Part shown: one piece after another, positions 24,740 to 37,217 of the stretch
Layout: each line of letters starts with the position of its first letter
Position numbering within the stretch: the stretch's first letter is position 1
NCBI GenBank assembly: GCA_029216955.1
Contig: JANAVB010029819.1
Span: 37,780,488-37,844,487 of the forward strand
Reading direction: 5' to 3'
DNA: 64,000 bases
From: Iris pallida
Taxonomy: Eukaryota; Streptophyta; Magnoliopsida; Asparagales; Iridaceae
Position numbers and translations under genes: made by a program
The notes under the pieces: model-generated
Told to the model about the DNA's origin: nothing
Database searches by the model: none
What the model saw: only the letters and a program-made list of their open reading frames with translations

Positions 24740-25182
24740 GCACTACAAGGAGTGAAACTCCATGCTACAGTGGGGTGACTCCACCATGAGGTTCCCAGGT
24801 AGGGATAATGCCTCGGCTTTGCAAGCTAAGTCACAGCGGAGTAGCACCGCAAATAGGCAGGTAGCCTAATGCTGTATGATAATCGTAATAAAGAGAGGTA
24901 GACAGCACTACAAAGAGGACGATGTCCTTATGTTACAGTGGCATGACACCACGAAGAGGTACCAGGTAGGGTAAAGCCTCGGCTTCGCAAGCCATGTCAT
25001 AGCGGCGTAACACCGCACGGAAGCGCAAAGCTTCATGCTGGGTAGTTTGGCACTACAAAGGGGCTTGTGACCTCATGCTACAGTAGTATGACACTATGAT
25101 GAGGTACCCAGGTGGGGTAAAGCCTCGGCTTTAAGCCATGTCATAGCGGCGTAGCACCGCAAAGAAGCGCAATGCTTCATGC
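24740..25182 (+). repeat. Three tandem copies of a six-hairpin module in A's 3' region
   Basis: Units 24740-24874, 24905-25040 and 25050-25182 (133-136 bp) each start GCACTACAA. Each contains six short stems in order: for example GGAG/CTCC, GTGG/CCAC, GAGG/CCTC, GCTT/AAGC, GCGG/CCGC, AGGC/GCCT in unit 1. Units 2 and 3 keep the pairings, with paired base changes at some (GGCTT/AAGCC; GAAGC/GCTTC; GTAG/CTAT). This looks like selected or concerted RNA structure rather than plain repeats. Function unknown. Confidence 0.75.
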
Positions 25183-25496
25183 CATGACTCTTTATAAAGA
25201 ACTCACCTATAGTGTATGGAAAGAGATATCAGGCCGTCTCTTGAGGGTAAGCTTGTAGACGCCCAAAATTATACACTGAAACCAGGCTGGCACAAGGCCT
25301 TCAATGTGCAGCCAGAAGCACAGTTGATGTCATTATGTGAGTAGGAAGAATTGCAGTTATGGTGCAGAATTCAAGGCTTAGTCCATTCTTGTATCATGCT
25401 GTTATTTAACCTATGCGGGAAGATTCAAGTCGTAGCGACATCTCTCCTAATGCATGATGGACAATCACTGTGGGGAACGCTCAACCCATATATTGA

Positions 25497-25510
25497 GATA
25501 TGTGGGGGAT
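25497..25510 (+). promoter_or_regulatory. A polypurine tract
   Basis: GATATGTGGGGGAT directly before the 3' LTR. Plus-strand DNA synthesis is primed from such tracts. Confidence 0.85.
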
Positions 25511-26414
25511 TGTTGGTGTTTTTGCCTTTGGACTAGAAAAGATAGTCCCACATCGGCTACACCAAATGGTGAGTATCTCAATATAATACATTGTTTGTGT
25601 TGAGGTGTGCACATGAGGTGTAGTGGGGCACAAGTTTGTGCCATGTGGGAGTCTTTTCCTAGAAGAAAAAATGATTAAATCCAACAAGGATGCAAGTTGA
25701 TTTTTGTTGTGCGGACTCGGACTCGGACGCGGACTCCAGGATTGTCTCGTGCATGCACGGGAGTGTTCGGGGGGTAGGCGTGGACTGGCACACTTCTATG
25801 CTGATTGTGGGATGATCTAAAATATCAAACTCTATTTTTGAGTATTGGTATTTTAGTCCCACATCGGATAGGAGAAGAGGTGAAGTCTCAACTCCACTCT
25901 ATAAATAGAGCCCCTTGGCCTCCTTTGAAAGATGCACCAAGAAGAGAATTGAGGGAGTCTGTTAAGTCCAGGAAGCCCGTTCAAGTCTCAAATATTGACT
26001 TACGAGCGTTCCAGAAGTTCTCCTGAACTTGCTGGTTCCTGGGAGCTTATCCGTACTGCGGGTATAGCTTTGAGCGCCGGTGTTCTACACCCCAGCGAGA
26101 TCCGTTCTTCTTCTTCCTCCCTCTTTCTGTTGCCTTCGAGAATCTGAGACTCAACTGTTGTTGATCATCTCTTGTTGCCTTCGAGAATCTGAGACTCAAC
26201 TATTGTTGATCATCTCTTGTTGCCTTCGAGAATACCGTCGCTTCTCTTTAGAAGTTATACGGTTCTGTTGCCTTCGAAAAATATTACGAAATAATCTTTT
26301 TAGATTCTCGTAAAACAACTTCACCTTCTTTAGGGTGTTGTTGCCAGAAACATTGTCTTTACAATTGTTTCTGAACTCATGTTTTTCCATCGATTGTTCG
26401 TCAAGGGACTAACA
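25511..26414 (+). repeat. A 3' LTR (904 bp)
   Basis: Same length and ends as the 5' LTR, followed by the target duplication ctatc at 26415-26419. Confidence 0.97.
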
Positions 26415-26649
26415 CTATCTCTGCATGACCAACTACCTGGAGAGATCACAGCTCCTCAGGGAACATAGCAAGGTACAAAAAAAAATACTAATATAACAGT
26501 CAAAATAAATGAACAAAGGGTATCTATAACCAGTCTAAGTGTAAATATGCAGTTGAGGACAATCCTAATACCAGGCCCAGTCGTACAGGCAATCACCCAC
26601 AGCACCGTGTTGTGATACTGATGGGCAAACAATCAAACAATACCATAGC
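26415..26649 (-). other. Middle segment of solo LTR X
   Basis: Sequence of X between elements A and B. Its left 5 bp are the right target duplication of A and its right 5 bp (atagc, 26645-26649) the left duplication of B. No coding signal. Confidence 0.75.
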
Positions 26650-27520
26650 TGTAAAACTCGTAAAATTTCGATCTTTTTTTATTAAATATTTGTTTGTCAA
26701 ATTATTATTATTATTAGTTAAATAGAAAATTATTTTCAAAATAAATAAACTTGGACTTTTGATTGCCTGGCCCAGTCCCGAACCCAATTCCGAGCCCGAA
26801 TATATTTTAGATTAATTTTCAGAGTTACAAAATTTTAGTTACAATTTTTTCTAAAGAAAATGATATTTAAATCTTTAAACCCAATCCATTTTTTTAAGGT
26901 CCATTAACCTTTTGCCTTAAGCCCATAAATCCAATAGCCCAACAGCAATACCCTTACAAACCCATTATATAACTCTTTAGCCCAAACCCATTAAAGCCTT
27001 TACTAAACCCATTTAATTCCTTTCTCATTCCATCTCCCTGTTAACTTTCTATTTGAGAAACGAAGAGCTTTCGATTTTTCTCCGACCCGAGCTCTTCCAA
27101 ACCGCCGCCGCCGCCATCACTCCGGTGACCGCCGGCCTCCCCGAACGGCCGCCCCTTCCTCTTCCGGTAACCTCCGTTTCCCTCTACTATTTAAACCCCT
27201 CCACCATTCCCATCTCCACCACTATCTTTTCCAAATTATGTGCCCTAATCCAATTTTTCGATGACCGAGCTCCTCCCGCCCTAGCCGGCCGACCCCCGCC
27301 CCTCCCGGCGTTTCCCCGACGCCACCGTCGCCGTTCCCGGTCGACCCTGCGTGGCCGACCGCCCCTGCGCGCCGCTTCCCGGCCGCGTACGGCTGCTGCC
27401 CGGCGAGTCCCTGTTTCCGGCAAGTCCTCGTGTGGTCCCATGAACCGCTCACCGTTCGATCCCGCTGTCCCGTTTCCATTCCCGAGATTATCCCGCGGCT
27501 CTCCGACCAACGGATATTGG

Positions 27521-29338
27521 GTAAATTCTGATAATCTCAATAGTTCGTCCCTCCCGAGTCGATGATGATTTTGGTTTCCCGATCCCGTTGCGGGATTCGG
27601 TTTAGACGATTTCGATTTCAGAAATTTTCGAAGTCCTCTTTGGTTGTAAGTGTGTGCTGTGGTTGGTTTCATTTTGGAGAAATTAAGTTATGTTGGTTTT
27701 TGATCTTCTGTTAGTTTCGGAATTTTCGAACTATTATGTTTCTGTGGTTTTCGTTTCCTGTGGCTTCTCGGAAATTCCGAGTTATGTTTCGGAAATATTC
27801 TGTAGATTGGTTTTGAGAAATTCTGTTGGTTTGCTTCTGTGATATTTTTGGGTTTCTGAGTAACTTCGGTTTTTCGAGTACTGGAAACGTGCTGTGGATG
27901 TATATTTTTGGGTTCGATATTATTTTTAGATTTTAATATTACTGGTGGAAATGAATTCATGGGTTATTTTCCTGGTTGGGATATTATTTGTGTGTTGTTG
28001 GCACAAATTCCCAGTATTGGGTTGTCCCAAATACAGAGAGAATGCTGCTCAAATTTTCAGAAAAATATTTTTAAAGGGTTTTCTATAAAATTTGTAAATT
28101 CTAAACTGGCTTTTTATTGATTTGAATTTCGATTACTTTTCCAAGCGACGACCGTATCGGTCAATGGGCCCTTAGCGAAATGCAAACGAAACCGGCATTG
28201 TTTCGGACGTTGAGGCATTAGCTATTTGCAAACATGACCTTTGGACCAAGTCTGAGACCCTTCCTTTATTATATATTTAATATTAATTATATTTTCTTAG
28301 AACGTGTTACTGGCCTAGAGTATTTTGGTGCAGGGCCTCGGCCTGCTGAATGGACCGCTTCCCGGCGTTCAGTTTACCATTCTTATTTTAATTCATTTAT
28401 GTAAATAATTGTAAGGACATAAGTCCAGCTTTTTATCATTATTTTCTGTGGCCTGTAATAATGTAGTGTAGTTTTTATTTCTTTTCTGGTTGTTGATTTG
28501 ACGTAAATGCGTAAGATGTTAAATAAATATTTATTAATATCATTCTTCTCACAATAAATAACTAGGAAAATTACAAGTTTGTAATTTAAAAAATTCATGT
28601 TTTTTTCTCATTAAAAACCTAATTTTTATATATATTACAAAGTACAAAGTTTTGTCAAATAATCAGAAAATACGAATTTTTCCAATAAATATTAAATTGA
28701 CTTTTCCTTCGTAAATTAATAACTCACATCGATAAACGTATTCTGGTAGATTTTGTAAATGACCTAAAACTTGACTAGGACCAAATTTTAGAGATTGTAA
28801 CTAGCACACCTAGATATGGTTTCCTCATTTATGCTAAGTCGGGATTCTCAATGTAGGATTTCGAGGACGAGTCTGATTTTCTTTCCGGAATCGACTCTTC
28901 AAACCCAGTCATAAACAAAGGCAAGTACGGTTGTGTTTATTTTTCAATTTAGTTAATAATTGTAATATTGCAAGATTAAACCACATTGCTACACGAACTC
29001 TCTTCTAAAGTATTGATTGTTATTGATTGTGGGATTGGGGGAATAATGTAGTGTATTATGACCAATACCCCTCATATTGCATATTGATTGTGCGAGCTTA
29101 CCCCTTTTACACACGGAGATAAGCCGTATCGTATCACTATGATACAATTGTACAACCCAAGCCGGTCATAAGCATTACATACTCAAATCACATTGTTTTC
29201 AATTGTGGAAAATTGCTGGAAAATATTGTTCAAGTATTTAAACTGTTTAAATTGCAAATTTCTAATTATTAGTTGAATTGTTAAATTTTCATAGTTGCAC
29301 TTTGCTCCTTTCCTGACTGGATCCCCCACCCCCAATAG
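27521..29338 (+). other. Intron-like segment in the B 5' LTR
   Basis: Donor-like TTGG|GTAAATTCTG (GT at 27521; TTGG|GTGAATTC at 52583 in the 3' LTR) closes the GC-rich block. At the other end, branch-point-like CTGAC (29313-29317) lies 21 nt before CCCCAATAG (AG at 29337-29338). A frame beginning SIDEAELLINSYY follows (29341-29460, TAG). It is open in the 3' LTR as well, with three changes. A frame without ATG (ending RLSDQRIL) runs up to the donor in matching phase. Splicing is an inference. Confidence 0.4.
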
Positions 29339-29626
29339 GTTCCATTGATGAGGCAGAGCTATTGATTAATAGCTATTATGATCCGGTGCTCTACCCTGCA
29401 GTGCTTCCAGATTACCACTTGGAAGATGTTGATCCTGAGGCTGATGAGCCAACTTCCTAGATGATAATTTTCCTTTTAGTTTTGATGTTTAAATAAAAGA
29501 TAATTTTTATTTTATCTGATGTATTAAATGAACCTTTTGTTGGACAAGTTTTAATATTCGAAGTTTAGATGTTGTGGGAAAATATATATTGTGTTGTTGT
29601 GATTACCTGTATTTGGATACAGCTTA

Positions 29627-29651
29627 CTGCCGCCGTCTCACAACGGTGCAG
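29627..29651 (+). other. Hairpin near the end of the B LTR
   Basis: CTGC and CCGT pair with ACGG and GCAG around loop CTCACA. Position and shape match the CTAC-GCCG hairpin of C, D and F, with different bases. Second copy at 54688-54712. Confidence 0.55.
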
Positions 29652-29709
29652 GCTGTGCATGATCCGATTCGACCCAACAATTTGGGACCGGGTCGTGACA
29701 TATTTTTAG

Positions 29710-29724
29710 TGGTGGCCCATGCAG
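29710..29724 (+). promoter_or_regulatory. Primer-binding-site candidate of B
   Basis: TGGTGGCCCATGCAG, 9 nt after the LTR end; identical 15-mer in D and F. Confidence 0.5.
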
Positions 29725-30514
29725 GTCTGATCAACAACTTAGGTAAACATATCTAGAAATATTTAGAACACTAGAACATTAATTTGTCACAACATAGGAC
29801 CGAAATATATTATAAATAAATATTTTTGTTTATTATAGACTGGTAGGCTACCTTGCTTATGTTTTGCAATCCTAAACCTTCCAGAGTATGGCCACAGACA
29901 AGACCAACACTGCTGGCGATGGGTTGTCATCACCTGATCACACCCCACCTCCTCAACCAAGTCTGGATCCTATACCTCGGCAGCTGGCCGATCGTCCCTT
30001 AATGCACCAGTACCCCGTGGATTTTACACTACAACTCAAGTGTTAGATCCTACATCTTCCCAGACTGAACAGCAAGCCCCTGCGGTGGTGCCCGATCCAG
30101 CTGCCCCACCAGTGCCCGTGAACCCTACCGACCTCGTAGGCCTGCTACGAGGAGTGCTTGAGGCACAGAGAACTCAAGCTGAAGCTCATCGTGAACAGAC
30201 GGCGATTATGAGAGAAGGTATGGAGAATTCCCACAATGTGGCTATGGCTGCACTGGAGAGAGGAGAAGCAGCCCAATCTGAACCAAGGCCTGCTAAAGTC
30301 GACGATATTGAGAAATTCAAGAAGCTGGGCCCTCGACCTTTCAAGGGAACCGAAGAAATTATCTATGCTGACGAATGGCTCGACAGCATGGAGCGTCTCC
30401 TCAGCGTTGCTCGACTTCCTGATGACCTTCAAGTTAAAGTTGTGGGACTTCAACTGCTAGATTTAGCCAGCACCTGGTATCGGAATGAACCCCGACTCCA
30501 GGACAGGCAGCTTG

Positions 30515-33500
30515 TGTCACGACCCGTACCTGCTTTTCGGATACGAAACGTGTCCAAGCCAGCCTACGCCGCAGAGTCGGCGGTAGAGCGCTGTCACGGC
30601 CAAGATGCTCAAAATTACAGATATAACAATTATTGCTCATTCACATTTCTAGATTTATTACAATATTTATGACATTTACATTTAAAAAATACAAAGTTTT
30701 ACAATTAATGAAAATGATATAACTTCTATCTATTTTTAGGTTTCCGTCTGTAAGTACACCCGTATCTCCCAAGGCTAAGTGGAGCCACAGCTAACCTGAA
30801 AAATGTTGGTTTCCAGTCAGGAATGGAACAAGTACACACACCGACGACAATGCGAAAATATAATAGAATTAACAAGACATAAAAATAACATATAAGATAT
30901 AAAAACTGGAAAGAACTAATGACATGGCACGGTAGAGAAGAAAACAAGGAAAAACTAATAAAAGACATCTATCTAGGTGGTTTGAAATATCATTTTCGAC
31001 ATGTGAATGGCTAGAGGATAAATCCGGCACCTGCACGTGTCGTGTACAGATGCTATTATTCACGAATAGACATCATGGGATAGTTCTGGGCAGTCCACAT
31101 GTCTACTAAGATATTTCCCCTTCCGACTACTACGTGTGACGAGCGTGTCAACAAGCAGCAAGATATATGTATAGACATGAAATAAAAAGACTACTATAAA
31201 TCGGAAAGCAATCAGAAAGTGCACTTGCCTGAGGTCCTTAGCTGGTGAAACCAATAATAATATACCACTCAATGAGCCACAATTAGTGAACACATGCAGA
31301 AGTCTCCAGATGCTGAAATAGACAGTACCAACATTCCCAGAATAGTCAAATTAGCTAGGATTGCCTGTCCTTAAGTCCAATTCTGGACATAGAGGCAAAA
31401 CGGTAATTTTGGGCAAAAACGATGTTCGCCATTGGACCTGCTTTGCACCGAAAAATGTGTCAGAGTCAACGGTCTCTAAAGTCATTAAACTACATGTCTA
31501 CGGATCCGGTTTCCCGATACGAACCCAACCGTATGTCCAGAGTTGGATTTCGGCGGGCCGTGCACAAAATCGCTCGTTGAGTGGGACCGTGGAGCACGCA
31601 AAACGACGTACGATTCAACTGTCTCAGAATTGGACCAAACTTGGCATACAGGACCAGAAAAATGATATGGTCCTGTTGGCGGAAGTTTCGTCTCGATCTG
31701 ACGAACGTGTACAAAGTAATTGGGGATTTGCACAGAGGCCGATACGGTGAATTTCAACGGATACGCATCAAATTTGTCGCGCACATGCGACCAATTTGAA
31801 TTTCGTCAAAGCCCACACGACCACGAAGCCGTTACGCAGCTTTTGATGCCTAAGGTGCGCGACCACGTCGCCCGGTTTGGCGGGACGCACGTCGTGTGGA
31901 TGAATTTTATTGAATTTCTATATTTTCTAAAACTATTTTTCCTGATTTTTAGCAATGAATAATTTTATGTACCCTAACACAAAAATAATTCTATCAATGG
32001 CGTTTCGATCCTGTATATGTTGTCTAGGAATCTCTTCAAACAGAATCTCGAAATCGTGCATGGGTTAGGAGAAAACTGTCCGTGAACTAGGGTCGTTGGA
32101 CTGGTTTCGTACTCTGTTTTGGGCAGAGTTTTAATCGACTTTGTGTCAATTTTACGAGCGATCGAAGGCATCTATGAATGAAGTAAAAGAACAGGCTTGG
32201 AGGGGGTCATGTCGGAATCGTACCTGAAGAATCGGTTCGTCACGAGGATGAGCGTGTACGACGCAACCTCGGCACGAAGTGGGGTCGTTCGCCGCACTGC
32301 TACTGCTGTGTTTTTGTTCAGATGCGCGCACGTGTCGGCGCTCCTGTGTGCGGTTGTCGCACCCGACCGGCCGGCGGTCGGCCACCACGGCGGCGCGGTG
32401 GCTGTGAGCGCGCGCGGTGGAGGGGCCCCCACAGGTCTGGGTCGGCTACGGTTTCCTCATGATCTCCCTCTCTCTCAATCTCTGTGTAGTAAGTAGCCGC
32501 TCGGGGGTTTATATCCGCTCGGCTCGGGTTGGGAGGGAAGCTCGGGTCCTGGGGAAAATATTGGGCTGCCTGGGCCTGGCTGGCCTGGGCTTGGGATTTT
32601 CTTTGTTTTTTTTTGTTAAAACTCAATACACATGCATTAAAGCATGAACACATAAATACCTATGTATATATTCACCTATATACATATACACACACTTTAT
32701 ATATTTAGAAATTATATCTACATACACATATACATATATATACTTACCACATATACATATATACATTATATACCCATTTATATATACGTATATTTATATA
32801 TATACATGCCATATACGCCTATATATATTTATATATATGCATATATATAATGTATATTTATATATTCATTCACACATATGTTATATATATAAATATATTT
32901 ATATATACACATATGCATATATATATTTGTATTTATATACACATGTATCTTTACATCTAAATAATTCTATAATACCGATAACTCACTAAAATAATCCAAA
33001 GAGTTTTGGTGCACATATCTAGCCCTAGAAAAATTGTGCCAATATTCTAAAACTATATTTAAATATTAATAATATCCATTTTGTATAAATAACCAAATAT
33101 TTAGAAACTATCATCAAGTCCACCCAAAAAGCTAGGAAATATTTGTACGTACCTAAAAGTATGTCATCATAGGCTTGGGCTTGGTTTGGGTTCAATCTGG
33201 ACTAGTTTGGTACAACCGGGTTCCCTAACACTCAATAATTTAATTAATAAATAAATAATCTGCGGTAAGGGTTAAGTCGCAACTTGGCCTGGTTTTCCTA
33301 GTTAGGACAATCCTATGGCTCAGCATTTCTCTACTATGGCTAAACACTAGTCAAAGCACGCCAATGCACTATCCGTGCCATAATGCTTAGTCGTCTTGTA
33401 CTCCAAAACTCAACCATGATTAAAATCATCTACTGTAATAATTAACTATAAATAATCATTTATAATATTTTAAAATCACTATTTAATCAAATAAATAAAA

Positions 33501-33538
33501 TAAAAATATTTTAAGAATTTTTGGGAAGGGGAGCTACA
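30515..33538 (-). mobile_element. Solo LTR C (3,024 bp, minus strand) inside B gag
   Basis: On the minus strand it starts TGTAGCTCCCCTTCCC, like the LTR of D, and ends CGGGTCGTGACA. Flanks gcttg (30510-30514) and acttg (33539-33543) form a duplication with one transition. It shares with D the segment TTAAGGACAGGCAATCCTAG and the terminal hairpin, so it is a diverged member of the D family. A TA-rich microsatellite zone spans 32641-32960. Several reading frames over its GC-rich block have no recognisable product. Confidence 0.88.
30796..32223 (-). other. Intron-like segment in solo LTR C
   Basis: On the minus strand, donor-like CTTCAG|GTACGATTCC (GT at 32223) and acceptor-like CATTTTTCAG|GTTAGC (AG at 30797-30796), with CTGAC at 30820-30816. 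The sequence before the donor, ACGAACCGATTCTTCAG, resembles the one before B's donor (ACCAACGGATATTGG), which suggests a common origin. A TATAAAC motif lies upstream near 32510. Confidence 0.4.
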
Positions 33539-34082
33539 ACTTGACTGGAACACCTTCAAGAGGTTGTTCCGCAGGAAGTTCTTCCCAACATCAGAGTTGC
33601 GGGAGATGGAAAGACAGTTCCAGAATCTGAAGCAAGGGAATATGACTGTTGGATAATATGCGGCAGAGTTTGGTCAACTTAGTCGCTTTGCTAAGAACTT
33701 GGTTGCTGACCCCGTCGATCGTGCTGAAAGATTCAGGTATGGACTGAGGGAAGAGATTCGCACTCCTGTGATCGCAGGCGGCGCCAAGATATATGAGAGG
33801 ATCTTTATACGAGCTCAGGATATAGAGAAGAGTCAGCCTGCTCGTTCAAAGAGGGAATATTCTGGAACTAGCAACTTTCAGAATAACCAGAAGAGGCCCA
33901 ACCACAACAATAACAACAGGCCTTCTCACCACCAGCAGCAACAGCATCAGGCGAGGACCAATGACAAAGCGTCTCAGAAGCAGATTCATGTTTGCGATTT
34001 CTACAAGTGGCCAGGACATCAGTCGAACATCTGCAGGAAGTGGCTAGGACACTGCCTAGTTTGTGGGTCCGCCATCCACTAA

Positions 34083-36270
34083 GTGAAGGACTGCCCCACG
34101 GCATTTAACCAGACTGGAACTACACAGCAGAAGGCTCCTCTACCCACTCAGCAACAACAGTTTGGGCAACACCAACAGAAGACTGGACGAACTTTTGCCC
34201 TAACAGCAGAGGAGCAAGAGCCAGAGCAGGAACCTACCGTTGATGTCATCGCAGGTTTCATTTATGTGCATTCACATCCTGCTTTAGCATTATTTGATTC
34301 GGGTGCTTCACACAGTTTTATAGCAACAAAATTCATCTCTGCACACTACCTAGTTACCGGTTTTAGCAAGAAGATATGTAGAGTTATGACTGGTGGTGGA
34401 CCCATACCCATCAGTGAGACCTGTAACTGCCCTATAACTATATCAGGACACAATTTCTTAGCACCCTTACTTGTGATGCCCTTACCTAACTATGATGTAG
34501 TCCTAGGAATGGACTGGTTAAGTAAGCAGCATGCGCTGATAGATTGTCACAGAGGATGTGTAGTCGTCATCCCACCTGGAGAGCCGGAGTTTGAAATCTC
34601 TCGAGCTCCGGAGGATATGGAGGGTATTACTTACTCCTCTATCACCGAAGAACCTGGACCTCCTCATACTATCATAGCAGAATTTATGGATGTCTTTCCT
34701 GATAGTCTTCCAGGATTACCCCCAGATTGAGATGTAGAATTCACCATCGACCTAGTTCCCGGCTCTGCCCCTATTTCTAAAGGATGTTACAGAGTCAACC
34801 CTAAGGAGGCCAAGGAGATGAAGGACCAGATCAATGAGCTGAAGGCCCTTGGATTTATCAGAGATGGAGCTTCACCCTGGGGAGCACCTGTCTTGTTCGT
34901 ACCCAAGAAGGACGGGACTGTGCGAATGTGCATCGACTACCAGGCGCTGAACAACATCACCATCAAGAACAAGTACCCTCTGCCCTGGATCGATGATCTG
35001 TTTGATCAACTCAGTGGAGCCAAGGTGTTCTCGAAGATAGACCTTCGATCTGGCTACCATCAAATCAAGGTTAGGAAGGAGGATATCCCAAAGACGGCGT
35101 TCAACACCAAATATAGTCAGTATGAATTTTTGGTCATGCCGTTTGGATTGACAAATGCCCTTGCAGTATTCATGAACCTTATGAACAAGGTCTTCCATGA
35201 ATATCTGGATCAGTTTGTTGTTGTCTTCATTGATGACATCATGATCTACTCGAAGATCGAAGAAGAGCATGAAGAGCACTTGAGGGAAGTTTTGGAAACC
35301 TTAAGGAAGGAGAAGCTCTACGGTAAGCTATCTAAATGTGAATTCTTCTTAGAAAAGGTGGATTTTCTGGGCCATGTTATCACAGGAGAAAGAATTTTGG
35401 TGGATCCAAAGAAGATAGCTGCCATTGAGAAGTGGAGTACACCAAGTTCAGTTGCTGAAATCAGAAGTTTCCTGGGCTTAGCTGGCTACTACAGGAAATT
35501 TGTGAAGGACTTCGCCAGGATTGCTGAGCCAATGACGAAGCTCACAAGGAAGAACGAAGAATTTGTGTGGACTGAAGCTTGCCAGGCAGCATTTGAGGAA
35601 CTGAAGAAGAGACTTACAATGGTACCGATACTTGCGCTACCCGCAGGTACCGGCGATTTCTCAATCTACAGTGATGCTTCTGGTAAAGGATTGGGTTGTG
35701 CTCTTCAACAATACAGGAAAGTAATTGCTTACGCATCTAGGCAATTACGGACTCATGAGAAGAACTATCCCACACATGATTTGGAGCTCGCAGCGGTGAT
35801 ATTTGCGCTTAAAGTTATGGAAGCACTACATCTATGGAGAGAGAGTGGAAATATTTATAGACCACAAAAGTCTTAAATATGTTTTCACTCAGAAGGAGCT
35901 GAACATGCGACAGAGGAGATGGCTGGAACTGATGAGAGATTTTGACATCGACCTGCAGTACCATCCGGATAAGGCTAATGTAGTTGCAGATGCACTTAGT
36001 CGATACCAGATGGCGATGTTTTTGACCAAGAAGCGGCATTTGCTGGAAGACATAGAGAACCTTGGATTGGAGATTGTACTGCCTGAAGAGGAAATAAAGA
36101 AGCTGGGAAGAGAAAAAATTATATCAGGAGTTGAATCATCAATGATGCAGTTGCAAGTACGTTCAAGTCTGATGGACAAAGTCAATGAGACACAATTTTA
36201 AGACGAGACTCTTTGCAAACTCAGAGATCAAGTGTTGGCAGGAACACTTGAAGGATTCTCAATCGCCAGT
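34083..36270 (+). pseudogene. B pol, first part: protease, RT, RNase H
   Basis: Same phase as gag. Protease: LFDSGASHSFIATKF (about 34290) and [56 protein letters not shown] and catalytic [10 protein letters not shown] (35225-35260). RNase [15 protein letters not shown], then a frameshift near 35815 after which [25 protein letters not shown] and NVVADALSR follow. Stops: TGA 34728-34730 in the protease-RT linker and TAA 36199-36201. D enters at 36270. Confidence 0.92.
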
Positions 36271-37119
36271 TGTAGCTCCCCTTCCCGGAATTTTTAAAAT
36301 ATTTTTATTATTATTTAGTTTATTTGAATGGTGATTTAGAAAGTTTAGAAATAATTATTTAGTTAATTATTACGATAGACAATTTTCACCATGGTTATGA
36401 ATTGGAGTACAAGATGGCTAGAAATCATGGCACGGATAGTGCAGTAGTGTGCCTTGACTAGTGTATTAGCCATGGTAGGGAAGACCGAGCCATAGAGACA
36501 TCCTAACTAGGAAAACCAGGCCAAGTTACAACATAACCCTTACCGAAGGTTTTATTTGTTATTTAATTATATTACTGAGTTTTAGGGAAGCTGGTTGTAC
36601 CGAACCTGTCTCGACTGGACCCGAACCGAACCCAAGCCCATGTGTTCATACGGCACGTCCAAGGACGTTCGTGTTGAGGGAATTTGGTATGAGGATGTCG
36701 TATTTCATTTTAATGATTTAACGAATATTTTCTAGTATTCGAAATTAGATATTATAAATATTATTATTAGTAGAGATTCAATGACACTTGTATCAAATGG
36801 GCCTTTGTGCATTCTGGGATTACTAGACTGCATATAATGGTATATGCATACCATTAACGCTTTATTGAATTTCGCTATTATAATTATTATTATTATATTA
36901 TTTTACATCAAGGTTATTATATATAATATTATTATTACTATTGGTGATATTATATTTGTTAAATAAACGTTATATAAATATATATGCCTATTTATATCAA
37001 TAGGCCCTATAATAAATAGATTGGGATTTTATTTAGATTTTTGGATATTACTATATAAGAGTATAGGGATAGATATATATATATTTATAATTTAATTACT
37101 GATATTTATATAGATATAC

Positions 37120-37120
<1 letters not shown>

Positions 37121-37205
<85 letters not shown>
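37121..37205. repeat. (TA)n microsatellite, D 5' LTR
   Basis: About 42 TA units, followed by TATG and TG units. The 3' LTR counterpart (47329-47443) is longer and interrupted by AAAA. Confidence 0.98.

Positions 37206-37217
<12 letters not shown>

Larger units (their letters stand above)
19610..26414 (+). mobile_element. Element A: full-length young Ty1/copia (6,805 bp)
   Basis: Two 904-bp LTRs (TGTTGG to TAACA) flank a 4,997-bp internal region with gag, protease, integrase, RT and RNase H in copia order. A perfect 5-bp duplication, ctatc, lies at 19605-19609 and 26415-26419. By eye the LTRs differ at about four sites, all transitions, which at an assumed 1.3e-8 substitutions per site per year suggests roughly 0.2 million years. 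Two in-frame stops split the single polyprotein frame. Confidence 0.97.
26650..29700 (+). repeat. B 5' LTR (3,051 bp)
   Basis: AT-rich ends surround a GC-rich block (27060-27560) beginning CGACCCGAGCTCTTCC, shared in outline with D (37457). A possible promoter, TATTTAAACCCC, lies at 27188. The 170-codon frame at 27053-27565 is shifted in the 3' LTR, so it is not called a gene. Hairpin at 29627-29651 near the end. Confidence 0.92.
29888..34082 (+). pseudogene. B gag, interrupted by solo LTR C and by stops
   Basis: Likely start is ATG 29888 (MATDKTNTAGDG); a frameshift near 30030 moves the frame to that of 30040-30514. The capsid (Retrotrans_gag) region has RPFKGTEEIIYADEWLDSME and LASTWYRNEP. 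C interrupts it at 30514/33539, after which FKRLFRRKFFPTSELREME continues the domain. TAA 33654-33656 breaks the YAAEF motif. A Gln/Asn/His-rich linker (33880-33960) precedes a CX2C knuckle remnant (HCLVCGSAIH), where TAA 34080-34082 falls, followed by VKDCP. Gag would form the particle in the cytoplasm. Confidence 0.88.

Noticed and set aside
27053..27565. 170-codon Pro/Arg-rich frame in the B 5' LTR
   Set aside because: Not preserved in the 3' LTR, which carries an 8-bp insertion; composition reflects GC content.
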